50,435 nt of DNA from CAZKNJ01 sp964554185 (GTDB lineage: Bacteria; 4484-113), in NCBI GenBank assembly GCA_964554185.1, contig CAZKNJ010000013.1, positions 1 through 50,435 of the forward strand. The letters are read 5' to 3'. The notes below the pieces were generated by a model. It searched no databases and was not told the DNA's origin. It saw only the letters and a list, made by a program, of their open reading frames with translations. The number at the start of each line of letters is the position of its first letter. Positions within the stretch are counted from its first letter, which is position 1. Position numbers and translations under genes: made by a program. This document shows positions 1 to 8,117 of the stretch, one piece after another.

Positions 1-223
1 CGGCCATCGGGACGTTCCACACGCACAGGTTCACGATGTTGCAGTTCTGGCGCATAAACTCCTGCAGGCCCTGCATACTGCGGTGCATTATCGGCCCCAG
101 AATCTCAATCAAGCCAGGACGCCCCGGTAGCAGCGGTGCTTTCGGCGGGCAAGTGTTGTAGTTGTTAAAGCGGAAGGGGTGCTCGTGGCTGGTTACTTCC
201 GATTGTCCGCCCCCGGCAGACAA
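1..223 (-). CDS. Partial unidentified protein, N-terminal 74 residues
   Basis: An open frame runs leftward off the window edge from a TTG at 223. An in-frame stop lies just upstream, and a GAGGT ribosome-binding site sits a few bases before the TTG. A TATAAT -10 box on the minus strand (241-246) supports a start here. The readable peptide includes HPFRFNNYNTCPPKAPLLPG and ends near LCVWNVPMA. It shows no signal peptide or membrane segment. I do not recognise the family and the rest of the gene is outside the window. The frame and start are inferred from the stop, the ribosome-binding site and the -10 box, so the call is tentative. Confidence 0.4.
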   Translation of the reverse strand, partial: MSAGGGQSEVTSHEHPFRFNNYNTCPPKAPLLPGRPGLIEILGPIMHRSMQGLQEFMRQNCNIVNLCVWNVPMA

Positions 224-240
224 GATTACCTCTCGGGAAC

Positions 241-246
241 ATTATA
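241..246 (-). promoter_or_regulatory. -10 box TATAAT of the leftward partial gene
   Basis: A perfect TATAAT on the minus strand lies 17 bases before the proposed TTG at 223. I see no clear -35 box. It matches the strong TANNNT usage seen throughout the window. Confidence 0.5.
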
Positions 247-262
247 GCAGAAGCGAATGTTA

Positions 263-295
263 GAAGAGCCGTGCTAGTGAGCACGGCCTACTCGG
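263..295 (-). repeat. Hairpin repeat with CTCACTAG loop, copy 1
   Basis: Read on the minus strand this is GAGTAG, then stem GCCGTG, loop CTCACTAG, stem CACGGC, then TCTTC. Related copies are at 20311-20343 and 16775-16811, with different but still complementary stems and the same loop. A looser copy is at 26820-26845. It fills much of the gap between the partial gene and lon. Confidence 0.75.
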
Positions 296-322
296 TTGGG
301 GATTTCATGGTGGCAGCGGAAC

Positions 323-346
323 GGGCACAGCATGCTGTGCCCCTAC
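323..346. repeat. Palindromic repeat GGGCACAGCATGCTGTGCCC
   Basis: A perfect 20-base palindrome followed by CTAC. The same core recurs at 49995-50014 and, with one arm degraded, at 25653-25675. Sister hairpins with other stems inside the same GTAGGGGCAC frame are at 25572-25599 and 50158-50183. It lies just past the 3' end of lon and may also act as a transcript-end hairpin. Confidence 0.75.
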
Positions 347-359
347 GGTCACTTGCCGC

Positions 360-2804
360 CTATTTGCTGCGGGTGGCGGTCTTTTTCCTGGTTGTCTTCG
401 CCGTCTTCTTCGCCGGCTTGGACGGTGCTTTGTCCGCCTTGCTTTCGCCCTTGCGCGGGTCCTTGGTGAACGCGAGGCTCAGCACCTCGTCCAGGTGCGA
501 GACATAGATGTACTCCATCCCCCGGGTAATCTCGTCCGGCACTTCCTTGATGTCCTTCTGGTTGCGCTTGGGAACGATGACGCGCCGGATGCCCGCGCGC
601 TTGGCGCCGAGCAGCTTCTCCTTCAGCCCGCCGACCGGCAGCACGCGCCCCTTGAGCGAAATCTCGCCGGTCATCGCGATGTTGGCCTTCACCCTCGCGC
701 CGGTGAACAGTGAAACCAGCGCCATGGCGATGGTGATGCCGGCGGAGGGGCCGTCCTTGGGGATGGCGCCCGCGGGGAAGTGGATGTGGATGTCGGTTTT
801 CGCCAGCTGCTCCGAATCCACGCCGAGCTTGTCCGCGCTGCTGCGCAGGTAGGTCAGCGCCGCCTGGCAGCTTTCCTTCATCACATCGCCCAGGTGCCCG
901 GTGAGTATCAGGTTACCCTTGCCCGGCATCTTGGCCGTCTCAATCACCTGGATGTCGCCGCCCACGCTGGTCCACACCACGCCGGTGGCGACGCCCACTT
1001 CGTGCTCCACCCGCTCGTCGAACATATCGAAGCGCCGCACGCCCAGGTAGTCCTCCAGCTTCTTCTCGGTCTTAATGCTCTCCTTCTTGAGCTTCTCGGA
1101 GGCGATCTTCAGCGCGACCTTGCGGCAGATTTTCGCAATCTCCCGCTCCAGGCTGCGTACCCCCGCCTCCCGGGTGTATCCGAGGATAAGGTTGCGCATC
1201 ATCGGGCGGGTGATGGTCAGCTGCGAGGCTTTCAGCCCGTGGTTCTCCAGTTGCTTGGGCATCAGGAAGCGCCGCGCGATTTCCAGCTTCTCCAGCTCGG
1301 TGTAGCCGCTCAGCCGGATGATCTCCATCCGGTCCAGCAGCGGCGGCGGTATCGTGTCCAGCAGGTTGGCCGTGGTGATGAACAGCACCTGCGAAAGGTC
1401 AAATGCCACTTCCAGGTAGTGGTCGGAGAAAGAGGCGTTCTGCTCGGGATCCAGCGCTTCCAGCAGCGCCGAGCTGGGGTCGCCCCGGAAGTCCATCCCG
1501 ACCTTGTCAATCTCGTCCAGCATGAAGACCGGGTTGCGCGTGTCCGCGGTGCGGATGCCCTGGAGGATGCGCCCCGGCAGCGCGCCGACATAGGTGCGCC
1601 GGTGGCCGCGTATCTCCGCTTCGTCGCGGATGCCGCCCAGGCTCATGCGCACGAACTTGCGGCCCAGCGCCCGCGCGATGCTCTTGCCCAGGCTGGTCTT
1701 GCCGGTGCCCGGCGGGCCCACGAAGCACAGTATCGGCCCCTTGAGCGAGTTGGTGAGCTTGAGCACTCCCAGGTACTCCAGCAGCCGTTCCTTTATCTCC
1801 TGCAAGCCGTAATGGTCTTCGTCCAGGATGCGCTGCGCCTTGGAGATGTTCTTCTCGTCCGGCGTGCTCTTGCTCCACGGCAGGTCGCACAGCGTGTCCA
1901 GGTAGGTGCGGATGACGCCGCCTTCCGCCGCTTCGGGGTGCAGGCGCTGCAAACGGTCAAGCTCCTCGTTGGCCTTCTTCTCCACATACTCCGGCATTCC
2001 GGCGGCCTTGATGCGCTCGTCGTACTTCTCGCGCTCGGCCTCCTTGCTGTCGGTTTCGCCCAGCTCGCGCTGGATGGCCTTGAGCTGCTCGCGCAGGAAG
2101 TACTCCCGCTGGTTCTTGCCCACTTCCTCCTGCACCCGCGTCTGGATTTCGTTGCTCATGTTGAGCAACTGGATCTCGCGGGACAGGAAGGAGTTGACCT
2201 TCTTCAGCCGCTCCACCGCGGTGAAGGTCTCCAGCAGCTCCTGGCGCTCCTCCAGCTTCACATTGATGTGCGTGGACAACAGGTCGGAGAGCATCCCCGG
2301 GTCGCGGATGTTATTGGCCGCCACCAGTATCTCGGTCGGCAGCGACCGCGACAGGTTCACAAACTCCTTGAAGTGCTCCAGCGCCGAGCGCATCAGCGCC
2401 TGCACTTCCAGCCCCTCGGGCTTCTCTTCGTCCACTGTCTCAATTGACGCCTCGAAGTACGGGTCGGACTGCACGTACTTCTTCACCCGGAAGCGCGACA
2501 GCCCCTGCACGAGAATGCGCGCGCCGCCTTCGGGCAGCACCAGCTTGCGCAGAATCAGCCCGATGGTCCCGACCTTGTAAAGGTCGCCCGCCGCCGGTTC
2601 TTCCACCGTCTCGTCGCGCTGAGTGAGCAGCCCGATGAGCTTGCGCCCTTCAAACACCTCGTCAATCGCCTTTACCGACTTCTCGCGCGAAACGTGGATG
2701 GGTATCACCAGATTGGGGAAAACGACCACGTTTTTCAGCGCGAGAATCGCCAGCCGTTCCGGCATCGGTTCCTGCGCCGCGGAGTGTTCTTCGTTCGTTT
2801 CCAT
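360..2804 (-). CDS. lon: ATP-dependent protease Lon
   Basis: An 814-residue LonA-type protease that degrades misfolded and regulatory proteins in the cytoplasm. It has an N-terminal substrate-binding domain (PERLAILALKNVVVFPNLVIP begins near residue 15, split here as PERLAILALKN and VVVFPNLVIP), an AAA+ module with Walker A GPPGTGKT and Walker B VFMLDEIDK, and a C-terminal Ser-Lys protease domain. The catalytic Ser687 lies in PKDGPSAG and Lys730 in GGLKEKLLGA, with the same 43-residue spacing as in E. coli Lon. The tail is rich in Lys, Ala and Thr. I place the start at ATG 2804: a TATAAT box at 2826-2831 lies only 21 bases upstream, so the longer frame from 2840 would begin before its own promoter. 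No Shine-Dalgarno sequence is visible. Confidence 0.96.
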   Translation of the reverse strand: METNEEHSAAQEPMPERLAILALKNVVVFPNLVIPIHVSREKSVKAIDEVFEGRKLIGLLTQRDETVEEPAAGDLYKVGTIGLILRKLVLPEGGARILVQGLSRFRVKKYVQSDPYFEASIETVDEEKPEGLEVQALMRSALEHFKEFVNLSRSLPTEILVAANNIRDPGMLSDLLSTHINVKLEERQELLETFTAVERLKKVNSFLSREIQLLNMSNEIQTRVQEEVGKNQREYFLREQLKAIQRELGETDSKEAEREKYDERIKAAGMPEYVEKKANEELDRLQRLHPEAAEGGVIRTYLDTLCDLPWSKSTPDEKNISKAQRILDEDHYGLQEIKERLLEYLGVLKLTNSLKGPILCFVGPPGTGKTSLGKSIARALGRKFVRMSLGGIRDEAEIRGHRRTYVGALPGRILQGIRTADTRNPVFMLDEIDKVGMDFRGDPSSALLEALDPEQNASFSDHYLEVAFDLSQVLFITTANLLDTIPPPLLDRMEIIRLSGYTELEKLEIARRFLMPKQLENHGLKASQLTITRPMMRNLILGYTREAGVRSLEREIAKICRKVALKIASEKLKKESIKTEKKLEDYLGVRRFDMFDERVEHEVGVATGVVWTSVGGDIQVIETAKMPGKGNLILTGHLGDVMKESCQAALTYLRSSADKLGVDSEQLAKTDIHIHFPAGAIPKDGPSAGITIAMALVSLFTGARVKANIAMTGEISLKGRVLPVGGLKEKLLGAKRAGIRRVIVPKRNQKDIKEVPDEITRGMEYIYVSHLDEVLSLAFTKDPRKGESKADKAPSKPAKKTAKTTRKKTATRSK

Positions 2805-2825
2805 AGGCGTATGGGCTGAAAGCGG

Positions 2826-2831
2826 ATTATA
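2826..2831 (-). promoter_or_regulatory. -10 box TATAAT of lon
   Basis: A perfect TATAAT on the minus strand, 21 bases before ATG 2804. The expected mRNA start would leave a leader of only about 15 bases without a ribosome-binding site. Confidence 0.6.
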
Positions 2832-2869
2832 GCATAGCAAAGCTAGTGCACCCGCTGCCCATAGAAGCA

Positions 2870-2895
2870 GGAGTGGGGACTTGCGTCCCCACTCC
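2870..2895 (-). terminator. Hairpin after the large lipoprotein gene
   Basis: On the minus strand, an 11-bp perfect stem GGAGTGGGGAC / GTCCCCACTCC closes a GCAA (GNRA-type) loop. TGCTTCTATG follows, which is a weak U-tract. It lies 30 bases past the stop of the 2925-7415 gene and before the lon promoter, so termination of the upstream transcript is the likely role. Confidence 0.55.
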
Positions 2896-2924
2896 CGGAG
2901 TCGTGAAAAGCCGGTTTCGGCGAA

Positions 2925-5900
2925 CTACGGATCCAGGTTTTCTCCCTGTTCGTTGGTGAGCAGCGGCCCCGTATCGCCGTAGTTCATGATGTTGCCCGGG
3001 CCGTAAGCGCCCTGGCCTTCCGCCGTCGCATCGTGCTGGACGCCGTCCTCGGTGTCGTTCATGTCCGCGCCGTCCAGGACGTCAAAGTCGCCGTCCTTGC
3101 GCAGGTCCATCTCGTGCACCTTCTCGTGCGCCAGCGTGAGGTCGTCCGGGTCGGCGCTGTTGTCCACCGCCACCTGCGAGTTGGGCCAGTAAGTGGTGCC
3201 TATCGCGCCGCCGCGGATGCCGGGGACGTAATAGATGTTCTCGGTGTCGGCGTTCACATCGAAGTAGCCCTCGTTCATCGCGTTGAACAGGTCGTTGTTG
3301 TCGCCGTCATCAGCGTAATCACCGTCCCCGTTCGCATCGTAGCGGTCAAGCCCGTCGCCGTCCTCGTCAATCTTGTTCCAGTCCGCCAGCGGTATAGTCG
3401 TGATGGTCACGTTGAAGTCAACGTAGTAGCCCAGCGTGCACAGCAGGGCGTTGAGGTTGAACGCGTCCTCCGCCGCCTGGACATCGTTGTCAATCTCGGC
3501 GTCGGTGGCGCTGCCTTCCACGCGGTAGATGTGCATGTTGAGGGTCTTGGTGGGCTTTACGCTGAACAGGAAATCGTAGAAGTCGGTCCACAGCCCATCG
3601 TCAAAGAAGAGCCAGCTGCCGAGGTCGTTCTGCATCGAGAAGGTCCCCGGGACGATACCGATGGGATAAGTAGTTATGTCGCTCACCGGCAGCGTGCTGA
3701 AGGAAAGCGAGAACACCGTCTGCTCGCCGGAGTACTCGCTCATGTCTATCGTCCCGCCGCCCACCACGAGGTAAGTCCAGCCCATGTCATCGTAGGTTTC
3801 CGGCGGTGGAATGATCACTCCTGGCAGCAGTGAAGTGAGTCCTTCAAAGGTCCACGGCGCATCCGTGGGCCAGGCCAGCGTGACCTCGAAGTTCTGCCAG
3901 CCGTCGCCGAGGGATTCGGGCACGCGGATGTCGAAGAACACGTCAAAGAACGAGTCTGCCATCATCCCCCTCTCGCGGTCGGCGAACTCGGGTGGCATGT
4001 CCGGCAGCAGCGGATCATCCGCCGGGTACGCGTGCAGCTTCCACGGCGGATAGCCGACTAGGATTTCGTCGGACAGCGCGCCGGACGGAAGCTGTTCAAC
4101 CTGCAGGTTCGCCCGCGCCCAGTCCAGGGCGGTGAAATCGCAAAGCAGCAGCGACGGGTCATCCGCAAACTGCGTTACCGCTCCCGGCAGTATCGCGGGA
4201 TGGTCGCTGAACACGTTGTACCCGGGCAGGTCGGGGTCGCTGATCAGGTTGCCATAGTTGTCCTGTCCGTAGAACGCTATCGGGCCGTCGCATGGGTAGC
4301 CGGTTAGGTCCCACTGCACGCCGATAAACGCGGGGATGTCCTCTACAAAGTCCACGTACTCAACATCGTTGAGGAACGGCACCTTGTCGCCGGTGCGCGT
4401 GTCCACGACGATAGTGCTGAACGCGAGCACGCCGCTGACATCGCAGGTGAAGGGCGCGGTGTAGGTGCCGTCGCCGTTGTCGGTCATCTGCACGATGCGG
4501 GCGCTTGTGTCGCCCGGAAGTTGGCTCATCGTCTCCGACCTCTCGGGCGAGACGGTGTAGAACACGTCAAAGAAGCTCTCGTACACCGGGCCGCCCGCAC
4601 CGTCCAGCGTGGACACGGTGATATCCACCGGTGTGGTCACGGTAATCGGGCTGGCGGACGACAGGTTGAGGTCCACCATCTCGGTCTCAATCGGCATGTT
4701 GTCCACTATCACATCCACCGGACCCGTCTCCCAATAAGGGCCGGGGTCGCCTGCCTCGCCCGGCTGCGGGTCGTCTGCGGAATACAGCAAGCCGCTTAGC
4801 AGGTGCACGCCATTGGTCTCGGCATTCGTATCCCAGCTGCAGGACCACTGGTTGGTGCTGCCATCGCGGTCGCACTGCTCGGTCACCACGCCGTCCACTG
4901 CCAGGTACACGTTGATCAGGTCGCCCGGATCCACGTCAATGAAGTTCCAGGTGTGGTCGGCGCCCGTCGGGTCAACCTGGATGATGGAATCAACGAAGCC
5001 GCCCACGGTGTCAAGCAGCTCCGGCTCAATCACCTGCCCGATGCTGTGGTGTGCGTAGACAACACAGGTCTGGGTGGCCAGAGCGGTGCCGTCATCGCGC
5101 TTCAGGTGGAACTTGATGTCCAGCCTTTCCACGCGCGGCGGCCCGTCCTTGGGTCGGGTGATGGTATACGCCTCCCAGGTCTCGTTTCCTTTTAGGTTCG
5201 CGTCGCCCGGTGGCGGGCCGGCCATCGGGTCGGGCGTGGCGATATCCGCGCCGCCGTTGCCATTGCCGTTGTTATCAATCTCGCCCTGCGGCCCCCAGAG
5301 GAACGGCGCAACCGGATTGGGGCCGGCAAGCTGAATCTGCGATATAGACGGATACCCCGGCGCCAGCGGCGAGAAGCCGCCGTCGTCATTGTAGATCAGC
5401 CACAGGGTCCCGCCGTCCGGGCCGTGGGCGATGCTCAGCGGGCAGGGGTAGCACCGCGCGTTAATCGGTGTTCCCAGATCGGGTGGAGTGCCCGGCACCT
5501 GCGGCTCGGTTCCCGGCGGAGTCGGCGGGGTTGAGCCCATCTCGCACGGATGCACGTTGATGCGCACCGACGCGAGCGAGCTGTCGCTGGCGCCGTCGGT
5601 GATTCTCACACCGACATCCCAGGTGCCCACGGCGGTGTAGATGACGATGGGGTCTTCGTCGGTGATGCCGAAGTCGCCGTACACGCCGTCGCCGTCAAAG
5701 TCCCACGAATAGCTGACGATAGTGCCGTCCGGGTCGTCGCCCCAGGCGTGGAACTGCGCGCGCATATTCTGCGTGCCGGAGGTGATGTATGAAATGACTG
5801 ACGCGCTCGGCGCTGCGTTGGTCGGCGATCCATAGACGACCGTAGCAGTGGCCGAGCTGTGGTTGCCTTCATCATCCCAGATGTGGATGAAGGGCTGGTA

Positions 5901-7415
5901 AACGCCATCGGCCGGGTAGTCGTAGTCCACCAGCCCGGTGGTGATGGGCGCGGAGTTGTCGCCCATATCCCACGAGTAGGTAACCACGCCCTCGTCCATG
6001 TCCGCGCCGCTGCCCAGCATCGATATGGGCATGTCGCCCTCGTCGCTCATCAACGCGGCGGTGGCCGACGGTGGCATGTCCGGTATGTAACCGGCGGGAC
6101 AGACCTTGATGGTGAGCGACGCCGTGCCGGTGTCATCTTCATCATCCATGACCGTCAGCCGCGTGATGTAAGTACCAGGCGTAGTGTAGGTGTGCTGCGA
6201 CCGCTGCCCGGTATCTGTGGCGGAGCTGTCGCCGAAGTCCCAGGTGTAGGAGCAAACGCCGCCGTCCGGGTCCCGGCCGAAGGCCAGGAAGTTCGTGGTG
6301 AACGGCGCCGCGCCGGTCAGGTCAAGCGCCAGCGCGCTCGCGCTCGGCGGCGCATCCGCCGGGGCGGAAGCAAACACCGGCACGGTCACCGTCGCCGTGC
6401 TCCAGTTGCCCCGGCTGTCGTACACCCGCAGCGTCGCGGTGTACACGCCCTCGTTGCCGTACACATGGAACGGGCTTTGCTCGCCGGCGTCGGTGTCGGG
6501 CATCGGTCCGGACGCGCCGGTGGTGTCCCATACGCCGTCGGACTCGAAGTCCCACAGGAAGGCGACGTTGCCCGCCAGCGGGTCGCTGCCCACGCCGTAG
6601 AACTGCGCGTCCAGCGCGCCAATCGCATCGGCGTCCGCCTGCGCGGAAGGCCCGAAGCTGCGGGTGGGGCTGCCCACGCCCGGCGTGCCCACCGCGTCTC
6701 GCGGGAACAGCCGGAAGTAGCGGTTCAGGCCGACGTTGAGGATGGCCAGGAACCTCTTGCGGCTGCCCTCCACGCCGGTTTCAAAGTCAACCACTCCGAC
6801 TTCGCTCCATCCGGCGTCTCCGGTCTCAGAGCCTTCGACGAGGTAGTCGGTGACGTTGTTGCCGAAGTGCACCGCAATGGGCGTGATATCGGCAATGTCC
6901 ACGCTCCCGTTATTGCTGCCGTCAACCACGGCCTGGGTGGAGTTGCGGGCAGCGTCGTCCGCGGGGACGTCCTCGCCGAAGTGCACGGCGATGGGCGTGA
7001 TGTCGGCGATGTTAATCGTCCCGTTCTGGTCGTAATCGCCCACGTTGTAGTACGACCAGCTGAAGGTGTGCGTGCCGTCGCCGTTGTCCTCAAAGTTGAA
7101 GTCCGGAATCTCGTTGTCCGGCCCCGTGGGCGGCGTCGCCACGAACTTGCCGTGGTAGCGGTCTTCCAGCGCCGCGCGCAACGCCTCTTTCAGTTGCGCA
7201 AACAGCGCGGAGTCAACTCCAGCCGGGGCCTGCGCCGCGTCCAGTTCAAGCAGCACGTTTGCGAGGTCGTGCTCCATGGAGACGCGCGGCTTATCCTTGC
7301 CCCCGGGCAAAGGCGAGCCAATCGTAGATTTCCTCCCGCCGCAGGCCAACAGCATGGCGAACACCACGGCGAGCATTACAAATGTTGAAATCCTTAAAGC
7401 TGAGTGTGTTCTCAA
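2925..7415 (-). CDS. Large secreted lipoprotein with dockerin-like repeats, PKD domains and HExxH domain
   Basis: A 1496-residue protein predicted to sit on the outer face of the cell. A lipoprotein signal peptide ends in the lipobox LLAC (Cys25). Two dockerin-like, EF-hand-type repeats follow (about 127-148 and 165-186), both ending in IADITPIAVHFG. At least four PKD-type Ig-like domains occupy roughly 260-625, recognisable by repeats such as YTWDFGDSS and YSWDFDGDG. A middle region of beta-sandwich character and an Asp-rich, calcium-type stretch (DEDGDGLDRYDANGDGDY) come next. The C-terminus has AHEKVHEMD, an HExxH zinc signature (His1430, Glu1431, His1434), and later NIMNYG, like a metzincin Met-turn. 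The usual glycine and third histidine of metzincins are absent. Start is TTG 7415, with GGAGGAGG about 9 bases upstream. Adhesion or extracellular proteolysis is inferred. Confidence 0.85.
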   Translation of the reverse strand: MRTHSALRISTFVMLAVVFAMLLACGGRKSTIGSPLPGGKDKPRVSMEHDLANVLLELDAAQAPAGVDSALFAQLKEALRAALEDRYHGKFVATPPTGPDNEIPDFNFEDNGDGTHTFSWSYYNVGDYDQNGTINIADITPIAVHFGEDVPADDAARNSTQAVVDGSNNGSVDIADITPIAVHFGNNVTDYLVEGSETGDAGWSEVGVVDFETGVEGSRKRFLAILNVGLNRYFRLFPRDAVGTPGVGSPTRSFGPSAQADADAIGALDAQFYGVGSDPLAGNVAFLWDFESDGVWDTTGASGPMPDTDAGEQSPFHVYGNEGVYTATLRVYDSRGNWSTATVTVPVFASAPADAPPSASALALDLTGAAPFTTNFLAFGRDPDGGVCSYTWDFGDSSATDTGQRSQHTYTTPGTYITRLTVMDDEDDTGTASLTIKVCPAGYIPDMPPSATAALMSDEGDMPISMLGSGADMDEGVVTYSWDMGDNSAPITTGLVDYDYPADGVYQPFIHIWDDEGNHSSATATVVYGSPTNAAPSASVISYITSGTQNMRAQFHAWGDDPDGTIVSYSWDFDGDGVYGDFGITDEDPIVIYTAVGTWDVGVRITDGASDSSLASVRINVHPCEMGSTPPTPPGTEPQVPGTPPDLGTPINARCYPCPLSIAHGPDGGTLWLIYNDDGGFSPLAPGYPSISQIQLAGPNPVAPFLWGPQGEIDNNGNGNGGADIATPDPMAGPPPGDANLKGNETWEAYTITRPKDGPPRVERLDIKFHLKRDDGTALATQTCVVYAHHSIGQVIEPELLDTVGGFVDSIIQVDPTGADHTWNFIDVDPGDLINVYLAVDGVVTEQCDRDGSTNQWSCSWDTNAETNGVHLLSGLLYSADDPQPGEAGDPGPYWETGPVDVIVDNMPIETEMVDLNLSSASPITVTTPVDITVSTLDGAGGPVYESFFDVFYTVSPERSETMSQLPGDTSARIVQMTDNGDGTYTAPFTCDVSGVLAFSTIVVDTRTGDKVPFLNDVEYVDFVEDIPAFIGVQWDLTGYPCDGPIAFYGQDNYGNLISDPDLPGYNVFSDHPAILPGAVTQFADDPSLLLCDFTALDWARANLQVEQLPSGALSDEILVGYPPWKLHAYPADDPLLPDMPPEFADRERGMMADSFFDVFFDIRVPESLGDGWQNFEVTLAWPTDAPWTFEGLTSLLPGVIIPPPETYDDMGWTYLVVGGGTIDMSEYSGEQTVFSLSFSTLPVSDITTYPIGIVPGTFSMQNDLGSWLFFDDGLWTDFYDFLFSVKPTKTLNMHIYRVEGSATDAEIDNDVQAAEDAFNLNALLCTLGYYVDFNVTITTIPLADWNKIDEDGDGLDRYDANGDGDYADDGDNNDLFNAMNEGYFDVNADTENIYYVPGIRGGAIGTTYWPNSQVAVDNSADPDDLTLAHEKVHEMDLRKDGDFDVLDGADMNDTEDGVQHDATAEGQGAYGPGNIMNYGDTGPLLTNEQGENLDP

Positions 7416-7436
7416 CCTGAATCCCCTCCTCCACCC

Positions 7437-7467
7437 GTAGGTTTGCAGGCGCCAAGCCTGCCCCTAC
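7437..7467. repeat. Hairpin repeat in the GTAGG...CCCCTAC frame
   Basis: An intergenic hairpin with GCAGGC and GCCTGC arms, bounded by GTAG and CTAC. It resembles the GTAGGGGCAC family elsewhere in the window but has a different stem. It lies between the divergent 2925-7415 and pncC genes. Confidence 0.55.
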
Positions 7468-7605
7468 AGGCGATGATGCCTTATTCTACCAGATGAGCCG
7501 CCGCGCGCCCCGCAACCTTCGGGACATATGTGAATTCGGCAAGAGGATACCTGCCGCGATTCGTTGTAAGATATTGCCGCGGACGTCCCGCGCGGAGTGG
7601 AAAAC

Positions 7606-8109
7606 ATGAAGAACGTGCCCGATGAGATGTACGCCGCGGCCGAAGAAGTATTCGCCGCATTCCTCAGCCTCGGCAAGACGCTGGCCACCGCCGAAAGCTG
7701 CACCGGCGGCCTGCTCGGCGCTGCGCTGACCAGCCTGCCCGGCAGCAGCGACTTCTACCTCGGCGGCGTGGTGTCCTACGCCAACGACGTGAAGACCGAG
7801 TTTCTCGGTGTTGACCCCGACCTGCTGCTGCACCAGGGCGCGGTGAACGAGGAAGTGGCGCGCCAGATGGCTGCGGGCGTGCGCGACCGCACCGGCGCGG
7901 AGGTCGCGGTGGCCATCACCGGCATCGCCGGTCCCTCCGGCGGCTCGCCGGAGAAACCCGTGGGCACGGTCTACGTGTGCTTCATGGACGGCGCGAACGA
8001 CAAAGTCGTCCGCTACGAATTCACCGGCGACCGCGGCGACGTGCGCGACCAGACGGTGATGGCCGTCCTGGCCGAGATGAAGGACTTCGTCAAACTCCAG
8101 CGCGCCTGA
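7606..8109 (+). CDS. pncC: Nicotinamide-nucleotide amidohydrolase (CinA C-terminal family)
   Basis: A 167-residue stand-alone CinA C-terminal domain. The family deamidates nicotinamide mononucleotide to nicotinate mononucleotide, recycling the pyridine nucleotide released by NAD-consuming enzymes. Seen here are the signature LATAESCTGG near the N-terminus, then VVSYANDVKTEFLGV, GAVNEEVARQMA and AITGIAGPSGGSPEKPVGTV. The length fits the single-domain form without the molybdopterin-binding part of full CinA. I chose ATG 7606, preceded by GGAG with 8 bases spacing; a GTG three codons earlier (7597) is possible. A TAAGAT box at 7567-7572 may be its -10. It converges with the radical-SAM gene, with 8 bases between the stops. 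Confidence 0.93.
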   Translation: MKNVPDEMYAAAEEVFAAFLSLGKTLATAESCTGGLLGAALTSLPGSSDFYLGGVVSYANDVKTEFLGVDPDLLLHQGAVNEEVARQMAAGVRDRTGAEVAVAITGIAGPSGGSPEKPVGTVYVCFMDGANDKVVRYEFTGDRGDVRDQTVMAVLAEMKDFVKLQRA

Positions 8110-8117
8110 TGCGCCCG

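Noticed and set aside
780..2447. Long open frame of 555 codons antisense to lon
   Set aside because: High G+C leaves few stops on the opposite strand. The translation is His/Arg/Gln/Leu-rich shadow sequence and lon is unmistakable.
2805..2840. Longer Lon starting at 2840
   Set aside because: The TATAAT box at 2826-2831 would lie inside the coding sequence; the conserved Lon N-terminus begins after ATG 2804.
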